10,060 nucleotides of DNA from Pseudomonadota bacterium (GTDB lineage: Bacteria > Pseudomonadota > Gammaproteobacteria > Halothiobacillales > Halothiobacillaceae). The stretch is taken from the NCBI GenBank assembly GCA_021795795.1, contig JAJYPA010000284.1:1-10060 (forward strand), given 5' to 3'. Under the pieces are notes generated by a model that was not told the origin of the DNA, searched no databases, and worked only from the letters and a program-made list of their open reading frames with translations. Both the position numbers and the translations under genes were made by a program. Shown piece by piece: positions 7,096 through 10,060 of this stretch. How positions within the stretch are numbered: position 1 is the first letter of the stretch; every line of letters starts with the position of its first letter.

Positions 7096-8097
7096 TCATA
7101 GTGTTAGAAGCGATCTTGCCGTAGCCCCGCCCCTCTGCTCCCACTTCCACGCATGAGCAATGATCTCATCAAGTTCTGTAAAGAGAGGCTCCCAACCAAG
7201 TTCTCGCCGTGCCTTTTGGCCGTCGGCCACCAGTATGGCAGGATCACCGGGCCGGCGATCCTGTACGATTATGGGTATGTTCCGGCCTGTCACACGAAGG
7301 GCTGAGTCAATGACCTCTCGCACTGAAAATCCGATGCCATTACCCAAGTTGAAGACATCGCTCTGTCCTCCGGCTAGTAAATAGTTCAAAGCTAGTAGAT
7401 GGGCACTGCATAAATCCCAGACATGGATATAATCTCTGATGCAGGTCCCGTCATGTGTAGGGTAGTCATTGCCGTAGATGGCAATTCGATCGCGATAGCC
7501 AAGTGCAGTCTGTAGGACTAGGGGGATCAAGTGACTTTCTGGGTCGTGTCGTTCACCCAATTCGCCATCAGGGTCCGCCCCAGCAGCATTAAAGTAACGC
7601 AGGCTCACGGAGCGCAGGCCATAGGCCGCCTCGTAATCTAACAGCATCTCTTCCACCATTCGTTTGCTCCGGCCATAGGGGTTAATCGGACGCTGTTGAT
7701 GCTGTTCATCGAGCAGTCTAGCCTTTGGTTCACCAAAAATAGCCGCCGTGGAGGAGAAGATGAAGTGCTTAACTCCGTGTTGGAGCATGACATCCAGTAG
7801 GTTTTGGGTGTTGGAGACATTGTTCCGGTAGTAGCGGCTCGGTTCGCGCATGGATTCGCCTACTTGGCTGAGGGCGGCGAAGTGTAGGACGGCGTCGATG
7901 TCATTTTTGGTAAATACCCAGTTGAGTAGGGATTGGTCGGCTAGGTCGCCTTCAATGAGATGCCCATAACGCACGGCATCCCGGAATCCGGTAGAGATGT
8001 TGTCTAGAATAAGCACATCGTGCCCGCTCAGTGCCAGCATCTTAGCCATGTGGGAGCCAATGTAGCCAGCGCCGCCAACCACAAGCACAGTACTCAT
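7096..8097 (-). CDS. galE: UDP-glucose/UDP-GlcNAc 4-epimerase
   Basis: This cytoplasmic, NAD-dependent short-chain dehydrogenase/reductase interconverts the C4 configuration of UDP-hexoses, supplying UDP-Gal (and perhaps UDP-GalNAc) to the glycosyltransferases of the cluster. The 333-residue length is typical. The Rossmann loop GGAGYIG is at 8-14, the adenosine-ribose aspartate is D32, and the catalytic set is S115-S116-T117, Y141 and K145 (YGRSK). RYFNAAGADPDGELGE (167-182) and RDYIHVWDL (221-229) are standard GalE segments. The residue matching the E. coli gate Tyr299 is Leu289 in RRPGDPAILVAD; smaller residues there are known to admit N-acetylated sugars. The start is ATG with AAGGA at 8108-8104, six bases away. 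It begins 44 bases after higA on the same strand. Function is firm; substrate breadth is inference. Confidence 0.96.
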   Translation of the reverse strand: MSTVLVVGGAGYIGSHMAKMLALSGHDVLILDNISTGFRDAVRYGHLIEGDLADQSLLNWVFTKNDIDAVLHFAALSQVGESMREPSRYYRNNVSNTQNLLDVMLQHGVKHFIFSSTAAIFGEPKARLLDEQHQQRPINPYGRSKRMVEEMLLDYEAAYGLRSVSLRYFNAAGADPDGELGERHDPESHLIPLVLQTALGYRDRIAIYGNDYPTHDGTCIRDYIHVWDLCSAHLLALNYLLAGGQSDVFNLGNGIGFSVREVIDSALRVTGRNIPIIVQDRRPGDPAILVADGQKARRELGWEPLFTELDEIIAHAWKWEQRGGATARSLLTL

Positions 8098-8141
8098 GCC
8101 GATTCCTTTATTAGACCTTTTGCATCATTGTGTCTGATAGT

Positions 8142-8465
8142 TCAGGCAACCTGATCCCGGTGGATGGGGGCATGCCGAACCTGGGGTGCTCCCACCTGGC
8201 GGGCCTGCCATAGATCGTAGGCTGCCTGTTGGGCGATCCAGACGTCGGCGCGGCCACCGTTCTCTATGCCGAGCCAGCCTTCCAGGCGCAGGGCCATCTC
8301 TGGTGAGATCGAGGCATGTCCATTGAGCACGCGAGACAAGGTAGGGCGCGTTACACCGAGTTGATCTGCTGCTTCGGTAACGGTCAAGCCCAAAGCAGGC
8401 AAGATATCGTCCCGCAGTAGGAGACCAGGGTGGGGTGGATTGTGCATTGGGCTCATGGTGTTCAT
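8142..8465 (-). CDS. higA: HigA-family antitoxin, XRE helix-turn-helix
   Basis: This 107-residue protein should bind and neutralise the HigB toxin and, as a dimer, repress its own promoter. It matches the HigA/VapI branch: MHNPPHPGLLLRDDILPALG (7-26) is the family N-terminus, followed by an XRE-type helix-turn-helix, LTVTEAADQLGVTRPTLSRVLNG (27-49), with recognition helix RPTLSRVLNG. WLGIENGG and DVWIAQQAAYDLW (64-86) complete the domain. The tail after about residue 90 is slightly longer than usual and unconserved-looking. The ATG lies six bases after the higB stop. No strong ribosome-binding site precedes it, so internal ATGs at codons 4 or 7 are possible true starts, and coupling to higB translation is likely. 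Confidence 0.9.
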   Translation of the reverse strand: MNTMSPMHNPPHPGLLLRDDILPALGLTVTEAADQLGVTRPTLSRVLNGHASISPEMALRLEGWLGIENGGRADVWIAQQAAYDLWQARQVGAPQVRHAPIHRDQVA

Positions 8466-8471
8466 CCGGGT

Positions 8472-8750
8472 TCAGTGATAGTCCAGGTAATCGACCAGAA
8501 TGGCGTCACCATCCTCGAAAGCAAAAACCAATCTCCAGTTCCCGCTAACCCACACTGCGAAGTGTCCTTGCAGGGTTCCGTGAAGTGGGTGCAGTTTCCA
8601 TCCCGGTACATTCATGTCGTCTGGGGTTTGCGCGGCATCCAAGCGAGCCAGTTGCCGTGCGATCTTGGCAGCATGGTCCGGTTGAATCCCTGCCTTGCTA
8701 CCCGATTCATAGAAAGCTTGCAGGCCCTTGTGGCGGAAACTTTTGATCAC
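8472..8750 (-). CDS. higB: HigB-family toxin, ribosome-dependent mRNA endonuclease
   Basis: HigB toxins are RelE-fold enzymes that cut mRNA in the ribosomal A site. This 92-residue protein has the family N-terminus MIKSFRHKGL and the C-terminal signature GNWRLVFAFEDGD...VDYLDYH. Residues matching those important in Proteus HigB are present: H54, R73, D90, Y91 and H92; the usual lysine at 57 is replaced by histidine (KLHPLHG). The toxin should therefore be active. The start is GTG, fixed by the conserved N-terminus; no Shine-Dalgarno precedes it, and a promoter candidate places the transcript start almost on the GTG. Toxin-first order with higA six bases downstream is standard for higBA. A role in stabilising the surrounding variable locus is plausible but unproven. 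Confidence 0.92.
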   Translation of the reverse strand: MIKSFRHKGLQAFYESGSKAGIQPDHAAKIARQLARLDAAQTPDDMNVPGWKLHPLHGTLQGHFAVWVSGNWRLVFAFEDGDAILVDYLDYH

Positions 8751-8755
8751 GCCGC

Positions 8756-8784
8756 ATTGTGCATCGTAACGCCACGCAGATCAA
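8756..8784 (-). promoter_or_regulatory. Candidate higBA promoter, near-leaderless
   Basis: TTGATC (8784-8779) and CACAAT (8761-8756) on the minus strand have a 17-base spacer; each box matches four of six consensus positions. The -10 box ends five bases before the GTG of higB, so the mRNA would have almost no leader, which agrees with the missing Shine-Dalgarno. An alternative TTGACG lies further upstream but has no good -10 partner. Confidence 0.3.
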
Positions 8785-8792
8785 CTGCCAGG

Positions 8793-8954
8793 ATGGCGTC
8801 AAGGTTCTGGCGGATACCCCGATCTATATGGCAGGAGCGGGAGCTACACGATCTGAAAGAGGAAATCGCATGGCTTCGCCAGCGCGTAGAGGCTGCCGAG
8901 CAAAGGCAGCATGCCGGACCGACTACGGAAAGAAGATGGCGGTGGCCGTGGTGA
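8793..8954 (+). CDS. Small coiled-coil ORF with Trp-rich C-terminus, possible gene remnant
   Basis: The frame from ATG 8793 encodes 53 residues. The middle (WQERELHDLKEEIAWLRQRV, then EAAEQRQ) has clear heptad-like spacing of I, L and V among E, K, R and Q, and the end is RRWRWPW followed by TGA. That combination of a short coiled coil and a basic, tryptophan-rich tail is common at the C-termini of plasmid- or island-borne DNA-binding proteins (general impression, not a match). There is no good ribosome-binding site, and the frame overlaps the divergent higB promoter region, so this may be the surviving 3' end of a longer gene displaced when higBA arrived. The function is unknown. Confidence 0.35.
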   Translation: MASRFWRIPRSIWQERELHDLKEEIAWLRQRVEAAEQRQHAGPTTERRWRWPW

Positions 8955-9011
8955 CAGGCCGCCAACGCCCTTTTTCCTGGCAGGCATTTCCCCTATGCTC
9001 TCCAGTACACC

Positions 9012-9030
9012 CATGCCGACAGGAGGCATG
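9012..9030 (+). promoter_or_regulatory. Hairpin holding the DUF29 ribosome-binding site
   Basis: CATGCC (9012-9017) pairs perfectly with GGCATG (9025-9030) around GACAGGA. The Shine-Dalgarno AGGAGG (9021-9026) straddles the loop and the 3' arm, so folding would partly hide it. The true ATG (9034) lies just outside the stem. Confidence 0.35.
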
Positions 9031-9033
9031 ACG

Positions 9034-9501
9034 ATGAGCACAGCCAGACAGATTGAGCAGCAGGCAAAGGAACTGTACCAACAGGACTACTTCGCCTGGA
9101 CGCAGCAACAGGCAGAGATGCTCCGCGCTGGGCAGATGTCCAGCGTGGATGCCCAGAATTTGGCCGAGGAGGTCGAGGACTTGGGACGCAGCGAGAAACG
9201 CGCTCTAGCGAGCCACATGACGGTCCTCCTGGCCCACCTCCTGAAATGGCAGTACCAGCCGGAACTGCGAAGCAAGAGTTGGCAGCGCACCATCGCCACA
9301 CAGCGGAAAGAGGTCCACTACGAACTGGCGGCATCCCCCAGCCTCAAGTCCCTCTTCAGCGATCCCGAATGGATGGATCTCGTGTGGTCACGCGCAACAG
9401 TCCTCGCTGGCGAAGAAACGGGCATAGACATCGACACGTTCCCGGAGGGCTGTCCATGGGGCATGCCCGATGTCCTGCAGGATGGCTGGCTTCCAGAATG
9501 A
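9034..9501 (+). CDS. DUF29 family protein
   Basis: The 155-residue product matches the DUF29 family along its whole length. It has the N-terminal LYQQDYFAWTQQQAEMLRAG (14-33), then NLAEEVEDLGRSEKR (42-56), HLLKWQYQPE (68-77), the SWQRTI and SPSLK segments, and the closing ETGIDIDTFPEGCPWGMPDVL (128-148). Known members occur in multiple copies in cyanobacteria and in some proteobacteria including Acidithiobacillus; their function is not established. It is predicted soluble and mostly helical. I start it at ATG 9034, seven bases after AGGAGG and matching the family N-terminus, rather than at the far-upstream ATG of the open frame (8911), whose extra 41 residues look non-coding. It is monocistronic and has no evident link to the glycan genes. 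Confidence 0.9.
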   Translation: MSTARQIEQQAKELYQQDYFAWTQQQAEMLRAGQMSSVDAQNLAEEVEDLGRSEKRALASHMTVLLAHLLKWQYQPELRSKSWQRTIATQRKEVHYELAASPSLKSLFSDPEWMDLVWSRATVLAGEETGIDIDTFPEGCPWGMPDVLQDGWLPE

Positions 9502-9696
9502 GCAGCGTGATCGTAAGGTCTCATAACGGCCCTCACCAGGCAGGTGGAGACCCCAGCAAAATCAGGCCATCCGGCCTGGCCTGGCTGGCGGCCACCAGAC
9601 ACAATGATACATTCCGTCTGGTGCCAGAATAACCGCGACCGAAGATACACTCCACTTTTGTATGCCACTTTCAACTTTACTGGTGAACACGCGATT
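9502..9696. other. 195-base gap with three hairpins between DUF29 and the Wzz gene
   Basis: Three perfect-armed inverted repeats follow the DUF29 stop. GGTCTC (9517-9522) pairs with GAGACC (9547-9552) and encloses CACC/GGTG. CAGGCC (9563-9568) pairs with GGCCTG (9573-9578) around ATCC. CACCAGAC (9593-9600) pairs with GTCTGGTG (9616-9623). None has a following T-run. They may act as a transcript 3' end or mark a junction with the AT-rich DNA that begins near 9640-9690. Confidence 0.45.
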
Positions 9697-10060
9697 ATGA
9701 CCAATACAACAAACAATGAAAGCCAATCAATAAAAATTGTTGTCAATAATAATACAGAAGATGAAATAAGCATCAAGGAAATATTGGAAGCACTATCTCA
9801 AGGAAAATTTATTATACTGTCATTTATTGCTTTTTTCCTTGTTGCGTCTTTTGTTTATCTAGCTGTAACACCTAATGTGTATCAAAGTAAGGCTGTTATA
9901 CAGATAGGACGCATCGGCTCTGCTTGTAATAAAAATGCAAATAATAGCGAAAATTACTGCTACGAACCAATTAGTAAAGGTGTGCGCCTTCAAAACAGAA
10001 TACAAAACACTTACAGTAAGTATATTTATTCTGTAACTGTTGATAAAAAAGATAACAACA
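9697..10060 (+). CDS. Wzz-type chain-length determinant, N-terminal part
   Basis: The first 121 residues of a polysaccharide co-polymerase are present; the gene runs off the window. A cytoplasmic N-terminus (1-36) is followed by one strong membrane span, FIILSFIAFFLVASFVYLAV (38-57), then the proline and VYQSKAVIQIG pattern (61-71) that begins the periplasmic Wzz domain. Wzz proteins set the modal length of O-antigen or capsule made by Wzy-type polymerases. Two cysteines in the periplasmic part (C77, C88) could form a disulfide. The start ATG 9697 fits the family; GGTGA about ten bases upstream is a weak ribosome-binding site, and the frame stays open back to an ATG at 9604. Its AT-rich, A-ending codons differ sharply from every other gene here, suggesting recent transfer. 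A tyrosine-kinase-linked Wzc form cannot be excluded without the C-terminus. Confidence 0.85.
   Translation, partial: MTNTTNNESQSIKIVVNNNTEDEISIKEILEALSQGKFIILSFIAFFLVASFVYLAVTPNVYQSKAVIQIGRIGSACNKNANNSENYCYEPISKGVRLQNRIQNTYSKYIYSVTVDKKDNN

Noticed and set aside
8142..8154. TCAGG-CAA-CCTGA inverted repeat over the higA stop as a terminator
   Set aside because: Only a 5-bp stem with a 3-base loop and no T-run, so it is too weak to stop transcription.
8430..8759. 5' part of the 174-codon plus-strand frame ending at 8954
   Set aside because: It is antisense to higB and the start of higA. Only the last third (from 8793) looks protein-like and is listed separately.
9318..9776. 152-codon minus-strand frame over the DUF29 3' end and Wzz start
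   Set aside because: It is antisense to two supported genes; its hydrophobic start is the reverse of AT-rich Wzz codons.
1..10060. CRISPR array, tRNA, rRNA or phage attachment site
   Set aside because: No regularly spaced repeats, no cloverleaf or CCA-ended structure, no rRNA segments and no integrase were seen on either strand.

Overview
The window is a bacterial cell-surface polysaccharide locus with mobile or accessory material on both flanks. Moderate G+C over most of its length, a proteobacterial-style HigBA pair and a full-length DUF29 protein suggest a gammaproteobacterium or an Acidithiobacillus-like organism. That placement is an inference; there is no rRNA or housekeeping marker to fix it.

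Left edge (1-180): no convincing gene. It holds a nested inverted repeat and resembles the worn end of a mobile element. From 181 to 8097, five genes lie on the minus strand. In order of transcription they are galE (NAD-dependent UDP-hexose 4-epimerase), a GT4 glycosyltransferase, wzm and wzt (the permease and ATPase of an ABC polysaccharide exporter), and a 1214-residue fusion protein. The fusion carries an N-terminal PAPS-type sulfotransferase, a long coiled coil, a GT4 domain and a C-terminal GT2 domain. Together they describe an ABC-transporter-dependent pathway: galE supplies a Gal or GalNAc donor, the glycosyltransferases build a chain on the cytoplasmic face, the sulfotransferase may sulfate it, and Wzm/Wzt export it. 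The sulfotransferase plus coiled coil plus two glycosyltransferases in one chain resembles, in domain logic only, the terminator/ruler/polymerase arrangement of the E. coli O9a WbdD-WbdA system. This is the most interesting object in the window.

Upstream of galE on the same strand is a type II toxin-antitoxin pair, higB-higA (8750-8142), whose last gene ends 44 bases before galE. The plus strand then carries a short tryptophan-ended coiled-coil ORF (8793-8954, possibly a gene remnant) and a DUF29 gene (9034-9501). At the right edge, base composition falls sharply and a Wzz-type chain-length determinant begins (9697 onward). It is cut by the window end and probably opens a second, AT-rich, recently acquired polysaccharide cluster.

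Unusual starts recur: wzm and the stand-alone glycosyltransferase both begin with TTG, each fixed by a stop codon just upstream, and higB begins with GTG without a visible Shine-Dalgarno. The 322-base gap 5396-5717 holds a good sigma70-like promoter for wzm-wzt-fusion. The 229-base gap 6867-7095 holds a perfect 9-bp inverted repeat, a repeated AAAGTCTTTC element and a 37-codon ORF that overlaps the next start.
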